A stretch of DNA of 64,000 nt from Calidifontimicrobium sp035325925 (GTDB taxonomy: Bacteria > Pseudomonadota > Gammaproteobacteria > Burkholderiales > Burkholderiaceae_C): the NCBI RefSeq assembly GCF_035325925.1, contig NZ_DAOKZA010000003.1, forward strand, positions 1 to 64,000. The letters run 5' to 3'. Positions within the stretch are counted from its first letter, which is position 1; the number at the start of each line of letters is the position of its first letter. The position numbers were made by a program, and so were the translations under genes. Shown one piece after another: positions 8,053 to 16,446 of this stretch. The notes below the pieces were generated by a model. It did not search any database. It saw nothing but the letters and a program-made list of their open reading frames with translations, and was not told the origin of the DNA.

Positions 8053-8718
8053 TCAAGAGGTCGTGGTGTCGGGATCGATGCCCAGCTCGCCGGCAATGCG
8101 CTGCACGGTGGCGCGCAGCGCGTCGAGCTCGCGCGCAAGCCGCGCCTGTTCGGCCTTCAGCGCCGCGACCTCGCCGGAGCTCACGCCGCCGGCATCACCG
8201 CCCAAGGACTCGGCCGCGGCGGGCAGCGCGACGTCACCGCACAGGCGGTGCGCCCAGCGCGGCTCGCGCGCGCCCGGCGCGCGGGGCAGGCGCACGACGC
8301 GCGGCGGGTCCTTGGCCGCGAGCTCGTCGAGAAAAGCCTCGACCGACGAGATGTCGGCGAAGCGGTGAAGGCGCTCGCAGTTCAGCCGCAGTTCGGCCGC
8401 GGTCTGCGGCCCGCGCAGCATCAGCACCGCGAGCAGCGCCACCGCCGCACCCGGCACGCCGAGCACGCGAGGCGCGTTGTGCTCGAAGCGCACGACGCGG
8501 CTGCCGCTGACCTCGAACACCAGCGACAGCTCCTTCAGGCCGTCGACGGCGGTCAGCACCTCGGCGTCGGTGGCCGCGATCACCGGGTCGCGCGCCGTCT
8601 TCTGGTTGCAGCCGGCGACCAGGGCGTTCAGGCTCAGCGGGTAGGTGTCGGGCACCGTCGCCTGCTTCTCGACGAGCACGCCGAGCACGCGGGCTTCCAG
8701 CGGTGTGAGAGCACGCAC
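8053..8718 (-). CDS. yceH: YceH family (UPF0502/DUF480) protein
   Basis: A 221-residue protein. Residues 1-165 contain two winged-helix repeats of the YceH family (LTPLEARVLGVLVEKQATVPDTYPLSLNAL, ACNQKT-type loop VAGCNQKTARDP, LMLRGPQTAAELR). It ends in a short coiled coil (VAALKAEQARLARELDALRATVQ). The family is widespread in proteobacteria and its molecular role is not established. It is the first gene of a two-gene unit with the thioesterase at 7627. Confidence 0.88.
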   Translation of the reverse strand: MRALTPLEARVLGVLVEKQATVPDTYPLSLNALVAGCNQKTARDPVIAATDAEVLTAVDGLKELSLVFEVSGSRVVRFEHNAPRVLGVPGAAVALLAVLMLRGPQTAAELRLNCERLHRFADISSVEAFLDELAAKDPPRVVRLPRAPGAREPRWAHRLCGDVALPAAAESLGGDAGGVSSGEVAALKAEQARLARELDALRATVQRIAGELGIDPDTTTS

Positions 8719-8862
8719 TTGCGCCGACCCCGTCGCAAACCGATCAGGCGGACGCCGCGGATGCGGCCGCGCCGGCGGGCTGGCGTCGGCCCCGGGGGCT
8801 CGACAAGGCCGGTTCGTGGCCCTCGGGGCGGGCGCCGCAGGCGCTTCGGGGGTGGTTCATCC

Positions 8863-9645
8863 CTACACGCCGAAGCCGTCGTCGGCCGCGATCACGGCGC
8901 CGTTGACGAAGTGGCTCTCGTTGGCGCACAGCATCACGAGCACCGCGTCGAGGTCGCGCGGCTGGCCGACGCGCTTGCGCGGCAGCATCGCGACGAGCTT
9001 CTGCCCGGCGTCGGTGCTCCAGTGGTGGTGGTTGATCTCGGTGTCGATGTAGCCCGGGCACAGCGCGTTGACGTTGATGCCGAAGCGCCCCCACTCGAGC
9101 GCCATCGCGCGCGTCATGTGCACCACGGCGGCCTTGCTCATCGCGTAGACGCCGATCTGGCCGAGCACGCGCAGCCCCGCCATCGACGCGACGTTGACGA
9201 TGCGCCCGCCGGTGAAGGTGCCCGGCGCGGCGCCGCGGCTGCGCGCGATCATGCGCTTGCCCACCTCCTGCGCGACGAAGAACGCGCCGCGCGTGTTGGT
9301 GTCCATCACGTAGTCGTAGTCGTCGGGCGTCACGTCGACCAGCTTCTGCGTCGTGCTGACGCCCGAGTTGTTGACCAGGATGTCGATCGTTCCCATCTCG
9401 GTCTCGGCGTGCGCCACCGCGGCCTTGATGCTGTCGGTGTCGGTCACGTCGAGGCCGACGACGTGCGCGTCGCCGCCGGCGGCCTCGATCTCGGCGCGCA
9501 GCGTCTTGAGCCGCTCGACGCGGCGCGCCGCGAGCACCACCGCGGCACCGGCGTGCGCGAGCGTGCGCGCGAACTGCGCCCCGAGGCCGCTCGACGCGCC
9601 GGTGACCATCGCCACGCGCCCCGACAGGTCGATCTGATACGTCAT
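8863..9645 (-). CDS. SDR-family oxidoreductase
   Basis: A 260-residue classical short-chain dehydrogenase. The nucleotide-binding motif is TGASSGLG, the NNSG motif is NNSGVS, and the catalytic residues are Ser in VASMAG and Tyr-x3-Lys in YAMSK. The Asp in GLDVTD and Arg in AARRVERL suggest NADP use. The ATG at 9645 has GGGAGAG ahead of it; the open frame further upstream to 10155 is only antisense to the ETF-QO gene. It is divergent from ETF-QO, so a shared regulatory region (9719-9761) and a role in fatty or branched-chain acid oxidation are plausible but unproven. Confidence 0.88.
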   Translation of the reverse strand: MTYQIDLSGRVAMVTGASSGLGAQFARTLAHAGAAVVLAARRVERLKTLRAEIEAAGGDAHVVGLDVTDTDSIKAAVAHAETEMGTIDILVNNSGVSTTQKLVDVTPDDYDYVMDTNTRGAFFVAQEVGKRMIARSRGAAPGTFTGGRIVNVASMAGLRVLGQIGVYAMSKAAVVHMTRAMALEWGRFGINVNALCPGYIDTEINHHHWSTDAGQKLVAMLPRKRVGQPRDLDAVLVMLCANESHFVNGAVIAADDGFGV

Positions 9646-9718
9646 CGCGCTCTCCCGCACCCGAAGTCGCGGGCGACGATAGCACGCGCACGCGGCAGCG
9701 AAGCGGCGTCGCCGGGGA

Positions 9719-9761
9719 AAATAGCACGATCGTTCGTTTTTGTCGGTGACCGCTCTAGAAT
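9719..9761 (+). promoter_or_regulatory. Divergent promoter region with an 8-bp palindrome, upstream of ETF-QO
   Basis: ACGATCGT at 9726-9733 is a perfect palindrome followed by TCGTTTTT. TAGAAT at 9756-9761 is a good -10 element for the ETF-QO gene (ATG at 9806). The layout, an operator just upstream of the -10 between divergent SDR and ETF-QO genes, suggests control by a TetR-type regulator. No clear -35 is visible. Confidence 0.45.
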
Positions 9762-9805
9762 GCGCGTTTGACCGGCCCCGCACACCGCCCAAGGAGAAGC
9801 CCGCC

Positions 9806-11479
9806 ATGTCGCCCGACGAGATCCTCGAGCAGTACGGCCCGCGCGAGTCGATGGCGTACGACGTGGTCGTCGTCGGCGCCGGCCCGGCCGGGCTGGCGTG
9901 CGCGATCCGCCTGAAGCAGCTCGACGCCGCGCTGTCGGTGGTCGTGCTCGAGAAGGGCTCCGCGCCCGGCGCGCACATCCTGTCGGGCGCGGTGATGGAT
10001 CCGCGCGCGATCGACGAGCTGTTGCCCGACTGGAAGCAGCGCGGCGCGCCGCTCAACCAACCCGTGACCGCCGACCAGGTGCTGTTCCTGCACCGCACGA
10101 CGGCCAGCGCGACGCCGCGCTGGCTGATCCCGCAGTGCTTCCACAACGAGGGCAACTACGTCGTCAGCCTCGGCGCCGTGACCCAGTGGCTGGCCGCACA
10201 GGCCGAGGCGCTGGGTGTGGAGATCTTCCCCGGCTTCGCCGCCGCCGAGGTGCTGTACGACGAACGCGGCGCGGTGCGCGGCGTGGCCACCGGCAACCTC
10301 GGCGTCGGCAAGGACGGCCGGCCCACCGACGCGTTCCAGCTCGGCATGGAGCTCACCGCCAAGTACACCGTGTTCGCCGAAGGCGCGCGCGGCCACCTGG
10401 GCAAACAGCTGATCGCGAAGTACCGCCTCGACGACGGCCGCGACCCGCAAAGCTACGCCATCGGCATCAAGGAGCTGTGGGACGTGCCCGCCGGCCAGGC
10501 TCGCCCGGGCCTGGTGGTGCACACCGCCGGCTGGCCGATGGACCCGAACACCTACGGCGGCGGTTTCCTGTACCACCTCGAAGGCGGCAAGGTCACGCTG
10601 GGCTTCGTCGTCGGGCTCGACTACCAGAACCCCTGGCTGAGCCCGTTCGAGGAGATGCAGCGCTGGAAGACGCACCCGGCGATCCGCGCGCACATCGAAG
10701 GCGGCAAGCGCATCGGCTACGGCGCGCGCGCGATCACCGCCGGCGGCCTGCTGAGCCTGCCCAAGCTGGTGTTCCCCGGCGGCGCGCTGGTCGGCTGCGA
10801 CGCCGGCACGCTCAATGCCGCACGCATCAAGGGCAGCCACGCGGCGATCAAGACCGGCATGCTCGCCGCCGAGGCGATCGTGCCGGCGCTGGCCGCCGGG
10901 CGCGCCGGCGACGAGCTCGGCGGCTACCCCGAGGCGTTCGAGCGCAGCTGGCTGCACGACGAGCTGGCGCGCGCGCGCAACTTCAAGCAGTGGTTCAAGA
11001 AGGGCAACCTGGTCGGCGCGGCGATGACCGGCGTCGAGCACTGGCTGCTGCCCAAGCTCGGCGTGAAGACCCCGCCGTGGACGATCCACCGCCACGACCC
11101 GGACCACGTCCGGCTGTCGGCGGCAGGCCAGTGCGACAAGATCGCCTATCCCCGGCCCGACGGCGTGCTCACCTTCGACCGACTGAGCTCGGTGTTCATC
11201 AGCAACACCAACCACGAGGAGAACCAGCCGGCGCACCTGACGCTGAAAGACGCGGGCGTGCCGGTGGAGGTGAACCTCGCCACCTACGCCGGCCCGGAGA
11301 GCCGCTACTGCCCGGCCGGCGTGTACGAGTTCGTCGGCGTCGACGAGGGCGCGCCGCGGCTGGTGATCAACGCGCAGAACTGCGTGCACTGCAAGACCTG
11401 CGACATCAAGGACCCGACGCAGAACATCGTCTGGGTCACGCCCGAGGGGGGCGGCGGGCCGAACTACGCGGGGATGTGA
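9806..11479 (+). CDS. etfD: Electron transfer flavoprotein-ubiquinone oxidoreductase
   Basis: A 557-residue membrane-associated FAD/4Fe-4S enzyme that passes electrons from reduced ETF, loaded by acyl-CoA and other dehydrogenases, to ubiquinone. The FAD dinucleotide fold is VVVVGAGPAGLACAIRL. The middle carries the quinone-binding and membrane-dipping region (TYGGGFLYHL). The C-terminus holds the cluster ligands in YCPAGVYEF and NCVHCKTCDIKDPTQNI, ending GGGPNYAGM. The ATG at 9806 follows AAGGAGAAG; an upstream ATG at 9740 precedes the -10 and is unlikely. Length fits the family (about 550). The last codons lie within a 46-bp tandem duplication. Confidence 0.95.
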   Translation: MSPDEILEQYGPRESMAYDVVVVGAGPAGLACAIRLKQLDAALSVVVLEKGSAPGAHILSGAVMDPRAIDELLPDWKQRGAPLNQPVTADQVLFLHRTTASATPRWLIPQCFHNEGNYVVSLGAVTQWLAAQAEALGVEIFPGFAAAEVLYDERGAVRGVATGNLGVGKDGRPTDAFQLGMELTAKYTVFAEGARGHLGKQLIAKYRLDDGRDPQSYAIGIKELWDVPAGQARPGLVVHTAGWPMDPNTYGGGFLYHLEGGKVTLGFVVGLDYQNPWLSPFEEMQRWKTHPAIRAHIEGGKRIGYGARAITAGGLLSLPKLVFPGGALVGCDAGTLNAARIKGSHAAIKTGMLAAEAIVPALAAGRAGDELGGYPEAFERSWLHDELARARNFKQWFKKGNLVGAAMTGVEHWLLPKLGVKTPPWTIHRHDPDHVRLSAAGQCDKIAYPRPDGVLTFDRLSSVFISNTNHEENQPAHLTLKDAGVPVEVNLATYAGPESRYCPAGVYEFVGVDEGAPRLVINAQNCVHCKTCDIKDPTQNIVWVTPEGGGGPNYAGM

Positions 11480-11565
11480 GCGCCGCTCTCAGGCCCCGCG
11501 CCGCGTGATTCACGCGGGGATGTGAGCGCCGCTCTCAGGCCCCGCGCCGCGTGATTCACGCGGGG
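11466..11565. repeat. 46-bp tandem duplication across the ETF-QO stop codon
   Basis: Copy 1 (11466-11511) begins in the last ETF-QO codons. Copy 2 (11512-11557) is identical, and 8 bp of a third copy follow (11558-11565). Each unit contains a palindrome made of CCGCGTGA, T and TCACGCGG or its start. The duplication recreates the gene's final codons and stop signal downstream of the real stop. Confidence 0.9.
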
Positions 11566-11567
11566 CC
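11538..11567 (+). terminator. GC hairpin downstream of ETF-QO
   Basis: A 9-bp stem GGCCCCGCG / CGCGGGGCC encloses a 12-base loop in the second repeat copy. An alternative 8-bp hairpin (CCGCGTGA / TCACGCGG) lies inside it. It separates ETF-QO from the hox operon. No T-run follows. Confidence 0.5.
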
Positions 11568-11659
11568 GCCGCGACAAGCCCGCACACTGCGCTCGCCGAT
11601 GCGCGGCCGCGTCGCGGCGGCACGCTAGGATGGCCGCGCAGACTGCCCTGCCCGCCGCG

Positions 11660-13177
11660 ATGAGTGCCGATCTCGAGACCGCCGCCGAACCGCAACGCCT
11701 GCGCCGCGTCGCGATCGACCCCGTCTCGCGCGTCGAGGGGCACGGCAAGGTCACGCTGCTGCTCGACGACGCCGGGCGTGTGCAGCAGGCGCGGCTGCAC
11801 ATCGTCGAGTTCCGCGGCTTCGAGCGCTTCATCCAGGGCCGGCCGTACTGGGAAGTGCCAGTGATGGTGCAGCGCCTGTGCGGCATCTGCCCGGTGTCGC
11901 ACCACCTGGCGGCGAGCAAGGCGCTCGACGCGGTGGTCGGCGCGCCGACCGTCACACCCACGGCCGACAAGATCCGCCGGCTGATGCACTACGGCCAGGT
12001 GATGCAGTCGCACGCGCTGCACTTCTTCCACCTGTCGTCGCCCGACCTGCTGTTCGGCTTCGACGCCGAAGCGGCGCGGCGCCACATCGTCGGCGTCGCC
12101 GCGGCGCACCCCGGGATCGCGCGCCAGGGCGTCGCGCTGCGCCGCTACGGGCAGGAGGTGATCCGCGCCACCGCCGGCAAGCGCGTGCACGGCACCGGGT
12201 CGGTGCCCGGCGGCGTCAACCGCCACGTGTCGGCCGACGACCTCGCGCTGCTGCGCGCCGAGGTGGCGACGATGGTCGACCACGCCGAGCGCGCCGTCGA
12301 CATCGCCGCGCAGCTGCACGCGGCGCAGCCGGCGCTGTACGACGGCTTCGCGAAGTTCCACTCGAACTGGCTGTCGATCGTGCGCGCCGACGGCGCGCTC
12401 GAGCTGTACGACGGCGCGATCCGCGTGCGCGACGCGGACGGGCGCATCCTCGTCGACGGTCACCCCTGCGCGCGCTACCTCGACCTGATCGAGGAGGAGG
12501 TGCGCCCCTGGACCTACATGAAGTTCCCTTACCTGCGCGCGCTCGGCGCCGACGCCGGCTGGTACCGCGTCGGGCCGCTGGCACGCGTGCAGAACTGCGA
12601 CCGCATCGCGACCCCGCGCGCCGAGGCCAGGCGGCAGGAGTTCGTCGCCACCGGCGGCGGCGCGCCCGTGCACGCCAGCCTGGCGTACCACTGGGCGCGC
12701 ATGGTCGAGATGCTGCACGCGATGGAGGTCATCGCCGCGCTGCTCGCCGACCCCGACATCGCCGCCGGCGAGCGCATGGCGGGCGACGCGTCGCTGGCGG
12801 TGCGCGCGGCCAACGGCGAGCGCGAGGGCATCGGCGTGATCGAGGCGCCGCGCGGCACGCTGATCCACCACTACCGCGTCGGCGACGACGACCTCGTCAC
12901 CGCGTGCAACCTGATCGTCTCGACGACGCACAACAACCAGGCGATGAACGAGGCGGTGCGTGCCGTCGCGCGCGAGCGCTTCGACGGCCGCGCTGTCGAC
13001 GAGGCGCTGCTCAACAGCGTCGAGGTCGCGATCCGCGCGTACGACCCCTGCCTGTCGTGCGCGACGCATGCGCTCGGGCGCATGCCGCTGGACCTCAGCG
13101 TCGTCGCCGCCGACGACACGCTGGTCGACCGCGTGCTGAAGGACGGCGACGGGCGCATCGAACGGATCGCCGGATGA
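11660..13177 (+). CDS. hoxH: NAD-reducing hydrogenase large (NiFe) subunit HoxH
   Basis: The catalytic subunit of a cytoplasmic bidirectional (group 3d-type) [NiFe] hydrogenase. About 505 residues. The nickel ligands are visible as L1 RLCGICPVSH (Cys74, Cys77) and L2 DPCLSCATH (Cys464, Cys467, His470). The 35 residues after His470 are the C-terminal extension that a protease removes after metal insertion; that protease is the next gene. IDPVSRVEGHGK is the conserved N-terminal segment. I prefer the ATG at 11660 because TAGGAT (11626-11631), a -10-like element, overlaps an earlier ATG at 11630; that one would add ten residues. hoxH leads this operon, whereas it is usually the last structural gene. 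Confidence 0.96.
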   Translation: MSADLETAAEPQRLRRVAIDPVSRVEGHGKVTLLLDDAGRVQQARLHIVEFRGFERFIQGRPYWEVPVMVQRLCGICPVSHHLAASKALDAVVGAPTVTPTADKIRRLMHYGQVMQSHALHFFHLSSPDLLFGFDAEAARRHIVGVAAAHPGIARQGVALRRYGQEVIRATAGKRVHGTGSVPGGVNRHVSADDLALLRAEVATMVDHAERAVDIAAQLHAAQPALYDGFAKFHSNWLSIVRADGALELYDGAIRVRDADGRILVDGHPCARYLDLIEEEVRPWTYMKFPYLRALGADAGWYRVGPLARVQNCDRIATPRAEARRQEFVATGGGAPVHASLAYHWARMVEMLHAMEVIAALLADPDIAAGERMAGDASLAVRAANGEREGIGVIEAPRGTLIHHYRVGDDDLVTACNLIVSTTHNNQAMNEAVRAVARERFDGRAVDEALLNSVEVAIRAYDPCLSCATHALGRMPLDLSVVAADDTLVDRVLKDGDGRIERIAG

Positions 13178-13656
13178 ACGAGGCGCGTGCGCCGCTGCTG
13201 GTGTTCGGCTGGGGCAACCCCAGCCGCGGCGACGATGCACTGGGCCCGCTGTTCGTCGAACGGCTGCAGCGCGACTGCGGCGACGACCCGCGCATCGCGT
13301 GGCTGACCGACTTCCAGCCGCAGGTCGAACACGCGCTCGACCTGGCCGGTCGCGCGCGCGTGCTGCTCGTCGACGCCAGCGTCGTGGCCGACGCGCCGTT
13401 CGCCGTCACGCAGCCGCGGCCGCACCGCGACGCCAGCTTCGGCACGCACGCGATCAGTCCGTCGGCGCTGCTACAGGCCTACGTCGACCTGCACGGCGGC
13501 GCCGCGCCGCCGCCGACGACGCTGCTCGCGATCCGAGGCGCGTCGTTCGAGCTCGGCGAGCCGCTCGGCGACGAGGCTCGGCGCCACCTCGGCGCGGCGC
13601 TCGAGTGGGGCCGGCGCTGGCTGCGCGGCGTCGCGGCGCCGGAGGACGCAGCGTGA
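13174..13656 (+). CDS. hoxW: Hydrogenase maturation endopeptidase HoxW
   Basis: A 160-residue member of the HycI/HyaD-type Ni-dependent endopeptidase family. VFGWGNPSRGDDALGPLFVERL carries the conserved GNP-x-RGDD motif, whose first Asp/Glu region senses nickel in the precursor, and DASVVAD corresponds to the second metal-binding Asp. It should cleave the C-terminal extension of HoxH. Its ATG overlaps the hoxH stop (ATGA) and its TGA overlaps the hoxF GTG, so translation is coupled on both sides. HoxW next to HoxH fits Cupriavidus SH operons. Confidence 0.93.
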   Translation: MNEARAPLLVFGWGNPSRGDDALGPLFVERLQRDCGDDPRIAWLTDFQPQVEHALDLAGRARVLLVDASVVADAPFAVTQPRPHRDASFGTHAISPSALLQAYVDLHGGAAPPPTTLLAIRGASFELGEPLGDEARRHLGAALEWGRRWLRGVAAPEDAA

Positions 13657-15467
13657 ACGAGCGCCGCCCGGCGGCCCCCGACGACGACGCCGCGGCGGTC
13701 GTCGACGCCGCGCTGGCGCGCCACGCGCACGACGCGCACCGGCTGGTGCAGATCCTGCGCGAAGTGCAGGCGCTGACCTGCTGGCTGCCGCGGCCGCTGC
13801 TGGCACGCGTGGCCGATGGCCTGGCATTGACACTGGCGCACGTCGAGGGCGTGGCCGGGTTCTACCGCTTCTTCCACCTGCGCCCGGTCGGGCGCTGGCA
13901 CCTGCTGTTCTCCGACAACGTCACCGACCGCATGGCCGGCAGCGTCGAACTCGCCGACGAACTGTGCCGGCGCCTGCGCGTGCCGCTGGGCACGACGCGC
14001 GCCGACGGGCGCGTCAGCGTCGCACGCGCCTCGTGCACCGGCATGGCCGACCAGGCCCCGGCGCTGCTCGTCAACCACCACCAGGTGATCACGCGGCTCG
14101 ACGCGCAGCGCGTCGCCGAACTCGCCGCGCTGGTCGAGGCCGACGCGCCGGTCGCGCACTGGCCGCCGGGCTGGTTCGTCGTCGACACGCCGATCCGCCG
14201 CGCCGACGTGCTGCTCGCGCAGGCCGCCACGCCCGGCGACGCGCTCGCCGCCGCGCTGGCGCGCACGCCGCAGGCGATGCTCGACGAGGTCAAGGCCTCG
14301 GGGCTGCGCGGGCGCGGCGGCGCGGGTTTTTCGACCGGCAGCAAGTGGCAGTACTGCCGCGACGCGGCCGGCGACGAGCGCATCGTCGTCTGCAACGCCG
14401 ACGAGGGCGAACCCGGCACGTTCAAGGACCGCGTGCTGCTGGCGCGCCACGCCGACGACGTGTTCGAGGGCATGACGATCGCCGCCTGGGCGCTCGGCGC
14501 GCGCCGCGGCTTCGTCTACCTGCGCGGCGAGTACCGCTACCTGCTCGACCATCTGCTGGCCGTGCTGTCGCGCCGGCGCGCCGGCGGGCTGCTCGGCGCC
14601 GGCATCGGCGGCGCGCGCGGCTGCGACTTCGACATCGACATCCACCTCGGCGCCGGCGCCTACGTCTGCGGCGAGGAGTCGGCGCTGATCGAGTCGCTCG
14701 AAGGCCGGCGCGGCACGCCGCGCATCCGCCCGCCGTTCCCGGCCGAGCGCGGCTACCTGGGCCGCCCGACGGTGGTCAACAACGTCGAGACCTTCTGCGC
14801 CGTCACGCACATCGCGCGCCACGGCGGCACGTGGTGGGCCGGCATCGGCACGCGCCAGTCGACCGGCACGAAAATCCATTCGGTGTCGGGCGACTGCGAG
14901 CGCCCCGGGCTGTACGAGTACCCGTTCGGCACGCGCATCGGCCGCATCCTCGAAGACTGCGGCGCACGCGACACGCAGGCGGTGCAGGTCGGCGGGCCGT
15001 CGGGCGCGTGCCTGTCGGCGTTCGAGTTCGGCCGCCGCATCGCCTTCGAAGACGTGCCCACCGCGGGCGCGTTCATGGTGTTCGACCGCTCGCGCGACAT
15101 GTTCGAGGTGGCGCGCAATTTCTCGCACTTCTTCGCGCACGAAAGCTGCGGCTTCTGCACCCCGTGCCGCGTCGGCACCGAACTCGTCGTGCGGCGCATG
15201 GACAAGCTCGCCGCCGGGCGCGGCTCGCGCCACGACATCGACGTGCTGTTCGAACTCGACCGCCTGCTGCACACGACGACGCACTGCGGGCTGGGTGCCA
15301 CGGCGTGCAACCCGCTGCGCGACACGATCGCCAAGTTCCGCCCGGCCTACGAACGCCACCTGCTGAGCCTGCACTTCGAGCCGGCGTTCGACCTCGACGC
15401 CGAGCTGTCGGTGGCGCGCCAGCTGACCGGGCGCAGCGACGCCGGCGCCTTCCTGGAGCGCAAGTGA
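13653..15467 (+). CDS. hoxF: NAD-reducing hydrogenase diaphorase subunit HoxF
   Basis: A 604-residue NuoE-NuoF-like flavoprotein that exchanges electrons with NAD(H). The N-terminal 180 residues are NuoE-like. The rest is NuoF-like: GRGGAGFSTGSKW (FMN/NAD loop), CNADEGEPGTFKDR, GAGAYVCGEESALIESLEG and the 4Fe-4S ligands ESCGFCTPCR plus the late Cys in TACNPLRD. In the NuoE part the usual four-Cys pattern is not intact: the first pair is replaced in LLFSDNVTDRM, and only one Cys remains in ASCTGMADQ, so this cluster is probably absent. The start is a GTG at 13653 overlapping the hoxW stop. Length matches Cupriavidus HoxF (about 600). Confidence 0.95.
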   Translation: MNERRPAAPDDDAAAVVDAALARHAHDAHRLVQILREVQALTCWLPRPLLARVADGLALTLAHVEGVAGFYRFFHLRPVGRWHLLFSDNVTDRMAGSVELADELCRRLRVPLGTTRADGRVSVARASCTGMADQAPALLVNHHQVITRLDAQRVAELAALVEADAPVAHWPPGWFVVDTPIRRADVLLAQAATPGDALAAALARTPQAMLDEVKASGLRGRGGAGFSTGSKWQYCRDAAGDERIVVCNADEGEPGTFKDRVLLARHADDVFEGMTIAAWALGARRGFVYLRGEYRYLLDHLLAVLSRRRAGGLLGAGIGGARGCDFDIDIHLGAGAYVCGEESALIESLEGRRGTPRIRPPFPAERGYLGRPTVVNNVETFCAVTHIARHGGTWWAGIGTRQSTGTKIHSVSGDCERPGLYEYPFGTRIGRILEDCGARDTQAVQVGGPSGACLSAFEFGRRIAFEDVPTAGAFMVFDRSRDMFEVARNFSHFFAHESCGFCTPCRVGTELVVRRMDKLAAGRGSRHDIDVLFELDRLLHTTTHCGLGATACNPLRDTIAKFRPAYERHLLSLHFEPAFDLDAELSVARQLTGRSDAGAFLERK

Positions 15468-15715
15468 TCGACCTGCGTCGCGCATTCGTCCGTGCGCACG
15501 GGCCCGCGTTGCCGGCGCACGTCGATGCGCCGCGACGGCCCGTGGCTGCACAGGTCGCCGCGGTGTCGCCGCCGGCGGGGCGGGGAGACATGCAGGGCCA
15601 GCGCTCCCGCCGGCGTCGGCTCGCTCGGCCTCTGCCAGCGCGGTGCGCGCGGGCGGGGATGTCCGGGCCCGGCCCATCGCGCGTCGCGCCACGCTGCCCG
15701 GAGCCCCGGACGTGA
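15464..15715 (+). CDS. Possible 83-residue protein coupled between hoxF and hoxU
   Basis: The 244 bp between hoxF and hoxU are open in one frame. A GTG at 15464 overlaps the hoxF TGA, and the TGA at 15713-15715 overlaps the hoxU GTG, giving GTGA junctions like those of the other genes in this operon. The product would be basic and rich in Arg, Pro and Ala with one internal Met-Gln-Gly-Gln. I recognise no domain. About 83% of third positions are G or C, clearly lower than in hoxF and hoxU, so it may be a fast-evolving small protein, a decayed gene or plain spacer. No comparable gene is standard in hox operons. Confidence 0.35.
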   Translation: MIDLRRAFVRAHGPALPAHVDAPRRPVAAQVAAVSPPAGRGDMQGQRSRRRRLARPLPARCARAGMSGPGPSRVAPRCPEPRT

Positions 15716-16446
15716 CCGACACGGCACCCCCCCGCTTCACGCTCGACGGCGACGAAGTCCCGTTCACGCCGGGCGAGACGATCATCGAAGCCGCGGCCCG
15801 CGCCGGGCACTGGATCGCGCACCTGTGCTGGCACCCCGACTTCGCGCCGCACGGCTCGTGCCGCGTGTGCCAGGTCGAGGTCGACGGCCGCGCGGTGACC
15901 GCGTGCACCACACGTGCGCGCGACGGCCAGCACGTCGTCAACCGCAGCGCAACGCTCGACGCGATGCGCAAGACGCTGCTGCAGATGCTGTTCGTCGAGG
16001 GCAACCACTTCTGCCCGAGCTGCGAGAAGAGCGGCAACTGCCTGCTGCAGGCCACCGCGTACGAAATGGGCATGGAAGGCCCGCACTTCGAGGAGTTCTA
16101 CCCCGACCGCCCGGTCGACGCGAGCCACCCCGACGTGCTGCTCGACTTCAACCGCTGCATCCTGTGCGAGCTGTGCGTGCGCGCCAGCCGCGACGTCGAC
16201 GGCAAGCACGTGTTCGCGATCGGCGGCCACGGCATCGGCGCCAGGCTGCTCGTCGACAGCGCCAGCGGCCGGCTCGTCGACACCGACATCGCGCCGGGCG
16301 ACCGTGCGCTCGAGGTCTGCCCGGTCGGCGTGATCCTGCCCAAGCGCCGCGGTTTCGCGGTGCCGATCGGCGAGCGGCGCTTCGACGCGCAGCCGGTGTC
16401 GGCGCAGCCGCACCCGCTGCCGTCGACGAAGGACCCCCGGCCGTGA
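15712..16446 (+). CDS. hoxU: NAD-reducing hydrogenase Fe-S subunit HoxU
   Basis: A 244-residue ferredoxin-like subunit, similar to the NuoG N-terminus, that relays electrons between HoxF and HoxY. The 2Fe-2S ligands are Cys39, Cys50, Cys53 and Cys65 (HLCW, GSCRVC, TACTT). A His/Cys 4Fe-4S site follows in GNHFCPSCEKSGNC, then a ferredoxin-type site in NRCILCELCVRAS with the late Cys in EVCPVG. The start is a GTG at 15712 with GGAG upstream; a longer frame from 15643 lacks similarity. The stop overlaps the hoxY GTG. Length agrees with Cupriavidus HoxU (about 234). Confidence 0.94.
   Translation: MTDTAPPRFTLDGDEVPFTPGETIIEAAARAGHWIAHLCWHPDFAPHGSCRVCQVEVDGRAVTACTTRARDGQHVVNRSATLDAMRKTLLQMLFVEGNHFCPSCEKSGNCLLQATAYEMGMEGPHFEEFYPDRPVDASHPDVLLDFNRCILCELCVRASRDVDGKHVFAIGGHGIGARLLVDSASGRLVDTDIAPGDRALEVCPVGVILPKRRGFAVPIGERRFDAQPVSAQPHPLPSTKDPRP

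Noticed and set aside
9646..10155. N-terminal extension of the SDR gene by 170 codons
   Set aside because: It is antisense to ETF-QO and crosses the divergent promoter; a good RBS and start exist at 9645.
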